Source of the DNA: Candidatus Ornithoclostridium excrementipullorum
GTDB taxonomy: Bacteria; Bacillota; Clostridia; Christensenellales; UBA3700
Direction: 5' to 3'
Length of the DNA: 33,843 nt
NCBI GenBank assembly: GCA_018716085.1
Contig: DVKK01000038.1
Location: 1 to 33,843 of the forward strand
Shown here: positions 7,626-15,505 of the stretch, piece after piece
How the letters are laid out: each line of letters opens with the position of its first letter
How positions within the stretch are numbered: position 1 is the stretch's first letter
Program-made: the position numbers and the translations under genes
Notes under the pieces: generated by a model
What the model was told of the DNA's origin: nothing
The model's input: the letters and a program-made list of their open reading frames with translations, nothing else
Databases searched by the model: none

Positions 7626-8521
7626 GCTATATAGAAATGCGCGGGATAGTGAAAATATACAACAAGGGCAAAGACAACGAGGTCGCCGCTTTGCGCGGAG
7701 CGGATCTTATCGTCGAAAAAGGCGAAAGCGTAGCGGTAATGGGCGTGTCCGGCAGCGGAAAATCCACTTTGCTCAATATCATAGGGACTTTGGACGACGC
7801 TACCGAGGGCAGCTATTTTCTCGACGGAGAGGATATCTCGAAGCTGTCCGCGCTGAAAAAGGCGAGATTGCGGAACGAGAAGATCGGTTTCGCGTTGCAG
7901 GATTTCGGATTGCTCGAGGGCGAGACGGCGATGTACAACATAAAAATGCCGCTCTATTTCGGAAAAAGCACCGCAAAAGAGTTGAAGACAAAACCTCGCG
8001 AAACGGCGGAAAAACTCGGGATAGATCAGTTGCTCAAAAGAAAGGTGTCGAGTCTGTCGGGCGGACAGAAACAGCGCGTTGCGATAGCGCGCGCGTTGGT
8101 CAACGATCCTCAGCTGATATTGGCGGACGAACCCACGAGCGCGCTGGACAGAAAGACTGCCGACGAGATAGTCGGGATATTCGTAAGGTTGCAGAAAGAG
8201 TTCGGCAAAACGGTCGTCATGGTCACGCACGACAAAGCGGTCGCGGAACGATTCGATCGCATAGTCCGCATAGAAGACGGCAGGATATATGGTTGACGCG
8301 GCGATTTCCGCGGCGACTCGGATATCGCTCATGCCGAGCAGATAGTCCGCGGACACGTTGCAGAACGCGCACAGGCGGCAGATGTCGCGGATAGACGGCT
8401 CTGTGCGTCCCTGTTCCCGGCTTGCATAGCAGTTTGCCGACAGTCCCAACGCGGTGTAGACGTCTTTTTGCGTATATCCTTGTTCTTTTCTTACGGTTTT
8501 CGGACGTTCTTTGGATTTCAT
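7568..8521 (-). CDS. XRE-family helix-turn-helix regulator; frame runs on antisense to the ABC ATPase
   Basis: From ATG 8521 the first 66 residues are a complete Cro/C1-type domain: RKEQGYTQKDVYTALGLSANCYASREQGRTEPSIRDICRLCAFCNVSADYLLGMSD. The last part is the usual C-terminal signature of short clostridial XRE repressors. About ten residues later the frame crosses the stop codon of the convergent ABC ATPase gene and stays open antisense to it for over 700 bases. That part looks like a shadow of the ATPase, not a protein domain. So the functional part is 8521 to about 8297, and the native stop seems to be lost. An in-frame TTG at 8527 is a less likely start. It may regulate the neighbouring exporter or itself through the repeats at 8539-8574. 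Confidence 0.5.
   Translation of the reverse strand: MKSKERPKTVRKEQGYTQKDVYTALGLSANCYASREQGRTEPSIRDICRLCAFCNVSADYLLGMSDIRVAAEIAASTIYPAVFYADYAIESFRDRFVVRDHDDRFAELFLQPYEYPDYLVGSLSVQRARGFVRQYQLRIVDQRARYRNALFLSARQTRHLSFEQLIYPEFFRRFARFCLQLFCGAFSEIERHFYVVHRRLALEQSEILQRETDLLVPQSRLFQRGQLRDILSVEKIAALGSVVQSPYDIEQSGFSAAGHAHYRYAFAFFDDKIRSAQSGDLVVFALVVYFHYPAHFYIAHTVSSLNPSVGRVLARII
7622..8296 (+). CDS. ABC transporter ATP-binding protein, LolD/MacB type
   Basis: The 224-residue ATPase is complete. Walker A is GVSGSGKST (41-49), the Q-loop lies in LQDFGLL, the signature is LSGGQKQRVAIARAL, and Walker B is LILADEPTSALD, followed by the H-loop in VMVTHD. The length and LSGGQKQR signature fit the LolD/MacB/FtsE branch that works with FtsX-type permeases, in keeping with the two upstream genes. 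It is the last gene of the operon. The stop codon lies at the point where the opposite-strand XRE gene runs into it, so the two transcripts converge without an intergenic gap. Confidence 0.92.
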   Translation: MSYIEMRGIVKIYNKGKDNEVAALRGADLIVEKGESVAVMGVSGSGKSTLLNIIGTLDDATEGSYFLDGEDISKLSALKKARLRNEKIGFALQDFGLLEGETAMYNIKMPLYFGKSTAKELKTKPRETAEKLGIDQLLKRKVSSLSGGQKQRVAIARALVNDPQLILADEPTSALDRKTADEIVGIFVRLQKEFGKTVVMVTHDKAVAERFDRIVRIEDGRIYG

Positions 8522-8538
8522 GTTCAAATTGTATTATT

Positions 8539-8574
8539 TACTGCCCAAAACGGGCTGACACTATCCAAAGCGGG
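8539..8574 (-). promoter_or_regulatory. Tandem operator-like repeats upstream of the XRE gene
   Basis: Two 16-base direct repeats, TACTGCCCAAAACGGG (8539-8554) and CACTATCCAAAGCGGG (8559-8574), match at 12 of 16 positions. They start 20 bases apart, about two helical turns. They lie just before the regulator gene, near a TACAAT box at its start, which is where an autoregulatory operator would be expected. Confidence 0.45.
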
Positions 8575-8687
8575 TAGTAAAATACGATCGTGCAGAGCGC
8601 GGGCGACGAGCCGGATCGATCGGTAAAAGCCGTCGGGATCGATTGCCGCCGGGGTGCGATGCCGTCTGAGCGTACGCCGTCATTGTG

Positions 8688-8716
8688 TTGACAAGGCATA
8701 GGCGGTTATATATAAT
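8688..8716 (+). promoter_or_regulatory. Consensus sigma-A promoter of the first rarA; leaderless start
   Basis: TTGACA (8688-8693), 17 bases, TATAAT (8711-8716), then only six bases to the ATG at 8723. Transcription should start at the initiation codon, so the mRNA is expected to lack a leader and ribosome binding site. Confidence 0.8.
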
Positions 8717-8722
8717 TGAGAC

Positions 8723-10015
8723 ATGGACACATTGTTCGATTTCAACGCAAAGGCATCGCAGCCGCTGGCGGAGAGGATGCGCCCGAAAACTCTCGACGAT
8801 TTCGTGGGACAGGAGCGCATAGTCGGCAAGGGCAGCATATTGCGCAGAGCGATACTCGCGGACAGATTGGGCAGCTGCATTTTTTACGGACCCCCCGGAT
8901 GCGGCAAGACCACGCTCGCCAACATAATCGCCGAGACCACCGGAGCGAATTTCGCAAGGCTCAACGCCGTATCCAGCGGAGTGGCGGACGCGAAAAAGGT
9001 CATCGAAGACGCGAAGCGGGCGCAGGAGCTTTACGGTACGCGCACGTATCTGTTGTTGGACGAATGCCATCGTTGGAACAAGGCGCAGTCGGACAGCGTG
9101 CTTGCGGCGATAGAAAAGGGATATATCGTTTTCATCGGTTCGACGACCGAAAATCCTTACATAAACATGACAAGGGCGATAGTGTCGCGCTGTCGGGTGT
9201 TCGAGTTCGCGAGGCTGTCCGCGGAGGACGTAAGACGCGCTCTCGAAAGAGCGATAGCGGATAAGGACAACGGACTGGGCAACTACGATCTGTCCGTGGA
9301 TAAAGCCGCCGTCGATCACATAATATGGGCGGCGGACGGAGATCTGCGCAATGCGCTCAACGCATTGGAATTGGCTGTGCTCACGACTCCGCCGTCGGCG
9401 GACGGTTCTATAAAAATAGACCTCGATACGGCTCAGCAGTCGATACAGAAAAAAGCGATGAGCATAGACGAGAGCATGTATTACGATATGCTGTCGGCGT
9501 TTTGTAAATCGCTGCGGGGCAGCGACAGCGACGCGGCGCTTTATTGGGCGGAGCGGCTCATACAGGCGGGGTGCGATCCTCTTCTGATAGCGAGGCGCAC
9601 TCTGGTGCACAGCGCCGAGGACGTGGGCATGGCGGATCCCCGCGCGCTTACCGTGGCGGCGGCGGGACTGACGGCGCTCGAAAAACTCGGTATGCCCGAG
9701 GGAAAGATACCTCTCTACGAGGCGATAATCTACGTGTGCGAAGCGAGCAAGTCGCCGAGCGTGATCAACGCGTTGAGCAGGGCGGAAGAGCTCGTGGCGC
9801 GGAGCAAAGACGACACCGTGCCGTTCGATCTGCGCGACACGCATTACTCGGGCGCGCCCGACACGCATTACAGGTATCCGCACGATTACGGCGGTTGGGT
9901 CGATCAGACGTATCTGCCCGAATCGCTGAAAGACGAACGACTTTACGTTCCCTCGTCCAACGGTGAGGAAAAGACGCTCGTAAGAGCGAAAGAAATAAAG
10001 AAAAACAAGGGCTGA
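8723..10015 (+). CDS. rarA: RarA/MgsA-type AAA+ ATPase, divergent paralog
   Basis: The 430-residue protein has the RarA plan: an N-terminal PLAERMRPKTLDDFVGQ segment, Walker A GPPGCGKT (56-63), Walker B LLLDECH (110-116), sensor 1 IGSTTENP, arginine-finger region SRCRVFEF, and the C-terminal tetramerisation domain ending in HYRYPHDYGGWVDQTYLP. RarA acts at stalled replication forks, at the single-strand DNA gap. It differs from the canonical RarA at 28566-29909 in this window in having DECHRWNKAQSDS where that one has DEIHRFNKAQQD, so it is a diverged second copy. There is no ribosome binding site; a perfect promoter ends six bases before the ATG. It is followed after 46 bases by an ABC transporter pair that is probably unrelated in function. 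Confidence 0.9.
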   Translation: MDTLFDFNAKASQPLAERMRPKTLDDFVGQERIVGKGSILRRAILADRLGSCIFYGPPGCGKTTLANIIAETTGANFARLNAVSSGVADAKKVIEDAKRAQELYGTRTYLLLDECHRWNKAQSDSVLAAIEKGYIVFIGSTTENPYINMTRAIVSRCRVFEFARLSAEDVRRALERAIADKDNGLGNYDLSVDKAAVDHIIWAADGDLRNALNALELAVLTTPPSADGSIKIDLDTAQQSIQKKAMSIDESMYYDMLSAFCKSLRGSDSDAALYWAERLIQAGCDPLLIARRTLVHSAEDVGMADPRALTVAAAGLTALEKLGMPEGKIPLYEAIIYVCEASKSPSVINALSRAEELVARSKDDTVPFDLRDTHYSGAPDTHYRYPHDYGGWVDQTYLPESLKDERLYVPSSNGEEKTLVRAKEIKKNKG

Positions 10016-10061
10016 GTCCCCGCCGAAAGGCGCAATGCGGCGTAGCCGCGATCGGAGGAAC

Positions 10062-10823
10062 ATGTTAAGGATAGAAAATTTGGAAAAGCGTTACCGCAAC
10101 AGCGACAAATTGGCGGTGGACGGAGTTTCGCTGCACGTCGGCGAAGGGGAGATATTCGGTTTTCTCGGCCCCAACGGCGCGGGAAAATCCACGACCATAA
10201 AATGCGTGTGCGGTATCCTGCCGTTCGAAAAGGGCAGGATCGAGATATGCGGCAAGGATCTTGCGCGCGATCCTATCGGAGCGAAGATGCAGATGGGGTA
10301 CGTGTCCGACAACCATGCCGTATACGACAAGCTGACCGCGCGCGAGTACGTCAATTTCATGGCGGACGTCTACGGCGTAGGCGCCGCGGACCGCAAGGCG
10401 AGGTCGGAGAAACTGGTCGAACTTTTCGGTCTCGGCGACGCGTACGACAGCGAGATAAAGACCTATTCTCACGGTATGAAACAGAAGATATGCGTGATAG
10501 GCGCGCTCGTTCACAATCCCAAGCTGTGGATACTCGACGAGCCTATGACGGGACTCGATCCCAAATCGTCGTTCGAGCTGAAAGAGTTGATGCGCGAGCA
10601 CTGCAAAGAGGGCAACAGCGTTTTCTTCTCCTCGCACGTGCTCGAAGTCGTGGAAAAAGTGTGCGATCACGTGGCGATCATAAACGGCGGCAGGATGATC
10701 GCCGATTTCGGTATAGACGAACTTGACGACATCAAGCGCAACAGCTCTCTGGAAGACGTATTCCTTACTTTGACAGACGGCTCGGCGAGCGCGCAGAACG
10801 ACGGCGCGACGGAGGCAAGATGA
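10062..10823 (+). CDS. ABC transporter ATP-binding protein (ABC-2 type exporter)
   Basis: The 253-residue ATPase starts at ATG 10062 behind GGAGGAAC; nine extra in-frame codons upstream contain that ribosome binding site and are excluded. Walker A is GPNGAGKS (36-43), the signature is degenerate (YSHGMKQK), and Walker B is LWILDEPMTGLDP, followed by VFFSSHVLEVVE. This is the CcmA/DrrA-like class that partners with ABC-2 permeases. It overlaps the permease gene by four bases (ATGA), a mark of a two-gene operon. No separate promoter is evident in the 46-base gap after rarA, so it may be read from that promoter. The substrate is unknown. Confidence 0.92.
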   Translation: MLRIENLEKRYRNSDKLAVDGVSLHVGEGEIFGFLGPNGAGKSTTIKCVCGILPFEKGRIEICGKDLARDPIGAKMQMGYVSDNHAVYDKLTAREYVNFMADVYGVGAADRKARSEKLVELFGLGDAYDSEIKTYSHGMKQKICVIGALVHNPKLWILDEPMTGLDPKSSFELKELMREHCKEGNSVFFSSHVLEVVEKVCDHVAIINGGRMIADFGIDELDDIKRNSSLEDVFLTLTDGSASAQNDGATEAR

Positions 10824-12520
10824 AAAGATTCGCCGCGCTGCTCAGACTCAATCTCAAATACTATGTGATACCGAGTTTCGACAGCAAAAAGTCGAAAAGG
10901 AGATACATCGCGCTGATCGCGCTGATGTGTGTGGCATTTCTGGCTCCGCTGATCATGATCTGCCTTACTCTGTGGTATGCGGCTCAGACGATGCTCGCGG
11001 TCGGAGCGGGCGACACAATGCTCGCGGCGGTGTTCACCATGTCGCAGCTTCTTGTGCTGTTTTTCTCCGTTTTTACGTACATGTCTTCGATTTTCTTTGC
11101 AAAAGACAACGAGATCATGCTCAACCTGCCGCTGCGCAACGCGGAGATATTCTCGGCAAAACTGCTGTGTACGTATATCAACGAGCTGACGATAAGCGCG
11201 GTCACCGTGATACCCGTGACCGTCATCACCGCGATATCCGGCATTCAGGCGGGATTCGGCGCGTATTTCGGCGCGGGCTATTGGATACTGATCCCGTTTG
11301 CGGTCATACTGATGCCCGTCATGCCGCTGCTGCTTCTTTCGATAATATCGTTCCCTATCGCTATGATAGTTCAGAAAATGTCCAAAAGACCCGTGATATC
11401 CGCGATAGTGCAGGCGGTGCTGCTTATAGCGTTCATAGCGGTAGCCTATTTATTCAGCTACGGCAGTTCCTACGGTATGGAAGGAGCGGTGGACGGCAGC
11501 GTGAATACGGGCGTGTTTGAAGGGCTGGGCGGGATATCCGTTTATACCGCGCTGCTCGCAAAGGCGATGCTCGGACAGTCCGCCGCTGGAAATTTCTTCG
11601 CGTTTTTGGGCATAACCGTCGCAATGGCGGCAGCGGCGCTCGGACTTTCGGTCCTGCTTTACCGCAAAGCCGTGTATATGAGCGTGGACGGCGGCTCGGG
11701 GACGGGGCGCAGGACTTCCGCGGCAAAGGACGGAGAAGTTCGCGGCGTAAAGCGCGCTCTTGTACAGACTCAGGCGAGAACGCTGCTTCGCGATTCGGGC
11801 GTTCTGGTCAACCTGATAATGACGTTGGTCCTGCCTGTGGTCATGGTCATACTTATGACGTTGGTCATGCCGTCGGGAGAGGAACTGGTCGAGAGCGATC
11901 CGGGCGCAAGTGCCGATATGCTGAGATATTTCGATTATTTCGCACTCGGGATGGCGGTCATGATAATGATGTTTTCTTCCCCCGTCGGCAATGTGGGCGC
12001 TTCGTATGCGTTCTCGCTCGATAAAGACAACATACAGATACTCAAGACAATGCCTTTGTCGGGCAAAGACATTTTCAAGTCCAAATTGATCGTCAGCGAT
12101 ATCGTTTCGCTTGCGTCGGTGGTACTGGTGGCGGCGGCGCTGCCTTTCGTAACCGATCTGAACTGGTACGCTTATATCCTGTGTCCGGTATTTATCGCCG
12201 TCTATCTCGTGTCCTGCAACGCGTTCACGATGTCGCGCGATCTCAAAAACCCCAAGTTCAACTGGGTGACTATCAAGGAATTGACCAAGGCAAGCACCAG
12301 CGCCACGCAGATGATAATGATGGCGGTGTGCCTGGCGTTCGGACTGGTGGCGACTTTGCCCATGTTCGTACTCGCTTTTGCGGGTGCGGCGCTTCCCGAC
12401 TACGCGGTAGAGGCGATAATCTGGGGAGCCATGGGGCTGAGCTGCGTCGCGTCCTACTTTATTCTGCGGCTGCCTTCTTTCGGAAACGCGGAAAGGGATT
12501 TCGCCTTGATAGAGGCATGA
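10820..12520 (+). CDS. ABC-2 type transporter permease
   Basis: The 566-residue membrane protein has about twelve hydrophobic segments in two halves, separated by a charged stretch near residues 290-325 (about 29-58, 75-95, 125-150, 155-180, 190-215, 250-280, then 330-350, 370-395, 425-480, 495-520 and 530-560). Two-half ABC-2 permeases of this size are common in Bacillota and pair with a single ATPase as seen here. The FFAKDNEIMLNLPLRNAEIFSAKL segment and its second-half counterpart YAFSLDKDNIQILKTMPLSGKDIFKSKL repeat the same motif, showing an internal duplication of the permease unit. It is the last gene before a strong terminator. The cargo is not predictable. Confidence 0.85.
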   Translation: MKRFAALLRLNLKYYVIPSFDSKKSKRRYIALIALMCVAFLAPLIMICLTLWYAAQTMLAVGAGDTMLAAVFTMSQLLVLFFSVFTYMSSIFFAKDNEIMLNLPLRNAEIFSAKLLCTYINELTISAVTVIPVTVITAISGIQAGFGAYFGAGYWILIPFAVILMPVMPLLLLSIISFPIAMIVQKMSKRPVISAIVQAVLLIAFIAVAYLFSYGSSYGMEGAVDGSVNTGVFEGLGGISVYTALLAKAMLGQSAAGNFFAFLGITVAMAAAALGLSVLLYRKAVYMSVDGGSGTGRRTSAAKDGEVRGVKRALVQTQARTLLRDSGVLVNLIMTLVLPVVMVILMTLVMPSGEELVESDPGASADMLRYFDYFALGMAVMIMMFSSPVGNVGASYAFSLDKDNIQILKTMPLSGKDIFKSKLIVSDIVSLASVVLVAAALPFVTDLNWYAYILCPVFIAVYLVSCNAFTMSRDLKNPKFNWVTIKELTKASTSATQMIMMAVCLAFGLVATLPMFVLAFAGAALPDYAVEAIIWGAMGLSCVASYFILRLPSFGNAERDFALIEA

Positions 12521-12534
12521 CGGATAATATATCG

Positions 12535-12571
12535 CGCGCCTCGGAACGTTGCGTTCCGAGGCGCGTTTTTT
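12535..12571 (+). terminator. Strong intrinsic terminator after the ABC-2 operon
   Basis: A 14-bp stem (12535-12548 / 12552-12565) with a 3-base loop, followed by TTTTTT (12566-12571), starting 14 bases after the permease stop codon. Confidence 0.92.
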
Positions 12572-12626
12572 ATTCGCTTTTATCCGCAAGCGCGCGTTTT
12601 TGAATGCGTCTTCCCGTCGGAAAAGG

Positions 12627-13325
12627 TCAGGATCGGGCGACGGTCGCTGCGAATATCGCTCTTACCGTCACCGTATAGGTCACGTTGCCGGACGGGTCGG
12701 ACATCGGATAAGAGGACAGCTCTTCTATCCTCAGAGGTTCTGGGTCCGCTCCCAGTACGGCGGCTTTGTCCTTTGCGATCTCCAACGCCGCGGTCAGTGC
12801 GCCGTAGTCCGACGACGATCCCGAAAGAGTATAATTCACGCCTCCGACGTAAGTCGCTCCCGCGGAGGAAACGTCTTCGACTGCCTGGGCGGCGTAATCG
12901 GGATCGGAACATTCGAAGGTAAGATATCTTGCCGCGGTATAGCCGTTTTCGGTGCGATACACGCTGCTTCCCGTCGTATAGAGCGCGCCGTGCGTTCCCA
13001 ATGTCCCGAAGATCGCCGCATACTTGTTGTCATTGGCTGTCACCGCCTCGTCGGAAGTTGAAGCCTCGCTTTCGACGGTGAAATAAAGCGTGAATCCGTC
13101 GGCGGGGAGAGTTACGGAAGCAGTGCCCGTAACGGCGACTTCGCCGAGCGGGATATCCGCGCTGTCCGACGGAGCGGTACGCGCCGGGATATCGCGTCGT
13201 TTTTGCGGATCGCCTCCGCGTCCTTCTTCCGACGTGTCGGAACAGGAACAGGCGAGGATAGCCGTCATACAGATCAACGCCGCCGCGACGGCGAGGACAA
13301 CGGATCGTTTGAACTTTTTTTTCAT
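12627..13325 (-). CDS. SIMPL-domain (DUF541) lipoprotein
   Basis: The 232-residue product starts at ATG 13325, six bases after a GAGGTG ribosome binding site; an in-frame GTG at 13334 lies inside that site. It has a lipoprotein signal (basic start, hydrophobic run, lipobox ILAC with Cys26) and a short polar linker. Residues from about 64 on are a SIMPL domain: VAVTGTASVTLPADGFTLYFTVES at the start, a central segment with ALEIAKDKAAVLGA, and a terminal VTYTVTVRAIFA strand. SIMPL proteins are found on the surface or in the periplasm and are linked to oxidative stress and signalling, but their biochemical role is not settled. It is a single gene, convergent with the ABC-2 operon. Confidence 0.85.
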   Translation of the reverse strand: MKKKFKRSVVLAVAAALICMTAILACSCSDTSEEGRGGDPQKRRDIPARTAPSDSADIPLGEVAVTGTASVTLPADGFTLYFTVESEASTSDEAVTANDNKYAAIFGTLGTHGALYTTGSSVYRTENGYTAARYLTFECSDPDYAAQAVEDVSSAGATYVGGVNYTLSGSSSDYGALTAALEIAKDKAAVLGADPEPLRIEELSSYPMSDPSGNVTYTVTVRAIFAATVARS

Positions 13326-13445
13326 ACTGTTCACCTCGGAAATACGGGGGCGGCTCGCCGCCGCGCCCGCATGATACTGTCGGTATGTGCAAAACGGCGT
13401 TTCTTATGCCTCGTTGCGCGCAAACGGACAAAAACGCGATTACCG

Positions 13446-13474
13446 TTGACGATTGCCGAGGAAAATGTTAAGAT
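13446..13474 (+). promoter_or_regulatory. Sigma-A promoter of the beta-galactosidase gene
   Basis: TTGACG (13446-13451), 17 bases, TAAGAT (13469-13474); the ATG at 13509 is 34 bases further on. No obvious catabolite-response site is seen next to it. Confidence 0.65.
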
Positions 13475-13508
13475 AAATCAGGTAATAAACTACCGCGAGG
13501 AGATGACG

Positions 13509-15257
13509 ATGCTTACCATCAAGGACGGAAAATTTTTCAGGGACGGGAAAGAACACAAGATATGGTCGGGTGCGATACACTACTTCCGCACTTTGCCCGA
13601 ATACTGGCGCGACAGGCTCGAAAAGCTCAAAGCCGCGGGGTTCAATACGGTGGAGACCTATACGTGCTGGAATCTGCACGAACCTCGCAAGGGAGAGTTT
13701 GATTTTTCGGGGATGCTCGACATCGAACGCTTCGTCGATACCGCCGCGCAGCTCGGACTGGACGTGATACTGCGCCCGGGACCGTATATCTGTGCGGAAT
13801 GGGATCTCGGCGGACTGCCGGCATGGCTGTTCAAAGACGGAACGGTGCGTATACGCTGCAACGATCCCGTTTATCTGGGACACGTACGCGATTATTTCAA
13901 AGAGCTTTTTTCGAGATTGGGCGGCCGTCTGGCGAGCCGAGAAGGCGGCAACATCGTCGCCGTGCAGATCGAGAACGAGTACGGCAGTTATTCCAACGAC
14001 AAAAACTATCTGCGCGCCATAGGAGATATTCTGGACGAGTGCGGGGTAGACGTGCTGAGATTTACGTCCGACGGACCGACCGGATGGATGCTCTCGGGCG
14101 GAACTCTGCCGGGCGTCTACAAGACTCTGAATTTCGGTTCGGGCGCGGCGCACGCGTTCGCTTCTCTCGACAGGTTCGGAGAAAAAGCTCCGAAAATGTG
14201 CATGGAATTCTGGTGCGGATGGTTCGATCATTGGGGCAGCGTACATCATAAGCAGAACAGGAAGTTCGTCAAAGAGATCAGGACGATGCTCGACAACGAC
14301 GTCAATTTCAACATATATATGTTCCACGGAGGGACTAATTTCGGCTTTACCGCAGGCGCAAATTACGGCAAGAATTATCAGCCGACGGTCACGAGTTACG
14401 ACTACGGCGCGCTTCTTACCGAGTGGGGCGATTATACGCCCAACTATCACGCCGTCCGCGATATGCTGTTTGCCGCAAAGGGGGAGACCGCGCCGCCTCT
14501 GCCGCCGCGCCCGAAACTCGTTTCGGCGGGAAAGGTATCGCTTACCGATAAGGCGAGCCTTTGGGACAACCTCGACGTGCTTGGTACCGTACACGAAAGC
14601 CCTCTGCCGGAGCCTATGGAGTATTACGGACAGAATTCGGGATTGATCCTGTATTCTGTCGACGTCGAAGGCGTGTACGAGCGTTCGTTCATGACCATAG
14701 ACGATCTGCGCGACAGGGGATATCTGTTCCTTGACGGACAGCTGCATAAGGTATTCGATTACCGCAAAAAGGATATGGTCGCGAGATTGTACGGCAAGCC
14801 CGCCGCGATAATACCGCCGTTCGAAGGCAAGAAGAATTTCTCTCTGCTTGTGGAGGCGATGGGTCACGTGAATTACGGCGCGCATCTCAAAGACCGCAAG
14901 GGCATATCCGGCATGAGGCTCATAAACCAGAATCTCACCGGATTCAGAGTCACCACGCTGCCGCTCGACGATATATCGGGCGTGAAGTACGGCGGCGGCG
15001 ACAAATATCCGCTTTTCTTCCGCGGCAGGTTCAAGGCGGACAAAGGCGAATGCTTCGTGCATATGGACGGCTTTACGAAAGGCGTCGTATGGGTCAACGG
15101 CTTCAATCTGGGCAGGTACTGGAACATAGGTCCGCAAAAGGCGCTTTATCTCCCGGGCAGTCTGCTCAAAGACGAAAACGAGATAGTCGTTCTCGAATTG
15201 GAAAAGGCGGCGGCTCCGTACGTGGAGATATCGGATAAGCCGCACCTTGGCAGATAA
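13509..15257 (+). CDS. Family 35 glycoside hydrolase, beta-galactosidase
   Basis: The 582-residue enzyme starts at ATG 13509, six bases after GAGGAG; an ATG two codons earlier is too close to that site. Residues 1-320 are the TIM barrel: SGAIHYFRTLPEYWRDRLEKLKAAGFNTVETYTCWNLHEP, the acid/base Glu157 in IENEYGSY, and the nucleophile Glu233 in MEFWCGWFDHWG, both in the GH35 positions. The C-terminal jelly-roll ends in the typical KGVVWVNGFNLGRYWNIGPQ segment. It has no signal peptide, so it acts in the cytoplasm on imported beta-galactosides and oligosaccharides. It has its own promoter and no sugar transporter beside it. GH35 family assignment is secure; exact linkage preference is not. Confidence 0.93.
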   Translation: MLTIKDGKFFRDGKEHKIWSGAIHYFRTLPEYWRDRLEKLKAAGFNTVETYTCWNLHEPRKGEFDFSGMLDIERFVDTAAQLGLDVILRPGPYICAEWDLGGLPAWLFKDGTVRIRCNDPVYLGHVRDYFKELFSRLGGRLASREGGNIVAVQIENEYGSYSNDKNYLRAIGDILDECGVDVLRFTSDGPTGWMLSGGTLPGVYKTLNFGSGAAHAFASLDRFGEKAPKMCMEFWCGWFDHWGSVHHKQNRKFVKEIRTMLDNDVNFNIYMFHGGTNFGFTAGANYGKNYQPTVTSYDYGALLTEWGDYTPNYHAVRDMLFAAKGETAPPLPPRPKLVSAGKVSLTDKASLWDNLDVLGTVHESPLPEPMEYYGQNSGLILYSVDVEGVYERSFMTIDDLRDRGYLFLDGQLHKVFDYRKKDMVARLYGKPAAIIPPFEGKKNFSLLVEAMGHVNYGAHLKDRKGISGMRLINQNLTGFRVTTLPLDDISGVKYGGGDKYPLFFRGRFKADKGECFVHMDGFTKGVVWVNGFNLGRYWNIGPQKALYLPGSLLKDENEIVVLELEKAAAPYVEISDKPHLGR

Positions 15258-15285
15258 AGTCGGAAGAAGGGCAGAAGAAACTTTT

Positions 15286-15313
15286 CGGCGGACGGGGATC
15301 ATTCCGTCCGCCG
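15286..15313 (+). terminator. Hairpin after the beta-galactosidase gene, possible terminator
   Basis: CGGCGGACGG (15286-15295) and CCGTCCGCCG (15304-15313) form a perfect 10-bp stem 28 bases after the stop. There is no T-run, so it may be a 3' stabilising hairpin and not a true terminator. The rest of the gap to 15456 shows no gene. Confidence 0.4.
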
Positions 15314-15455
15314 TCGCATAATATCGGTTATCCGATACGCCTTGCGATACGGCTTTGCGGTTTGTTCGTTCGGCGGCTTTTCGAGGGCGGCGTCGTCCCG
15401 TTCACGACCGCAGAAGAATATTTATGCAAAACGTCCGCATATTTTGCCGTTGCCA

Positions 15456-15484
15456 TTGAATACGTCGCCGCGGTTTGCTATAAT
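15456..15484 (+). promoter_or_regulatory. Sigma-A promoter with extended -10 for the amidohydrolase operon
   Basis: TTGAAT (15456-15461), 17 bases, TATAAT (15479-15484) preceded by TGC (extended -10). The ATG at 15506 follows after a short leader with AGAGG. Confidence 0.75.
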
Positions 15485-15505
15485 GTAAGAAAAAGAGGCG
15501 AAGAT

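Noticed and set aside
8561-15302. Very long minus-strand open frames antisense to rarA (8561-10063), the ABC-2 permease (11450-12589) and the beta-galactosidase (13440-15302)
   Set aside because: Their proteins are rich in Arg, His and Tyr without domains, and the opposite strand has well-recognised genes. Open antisense frames are usual in GC-rich genes.
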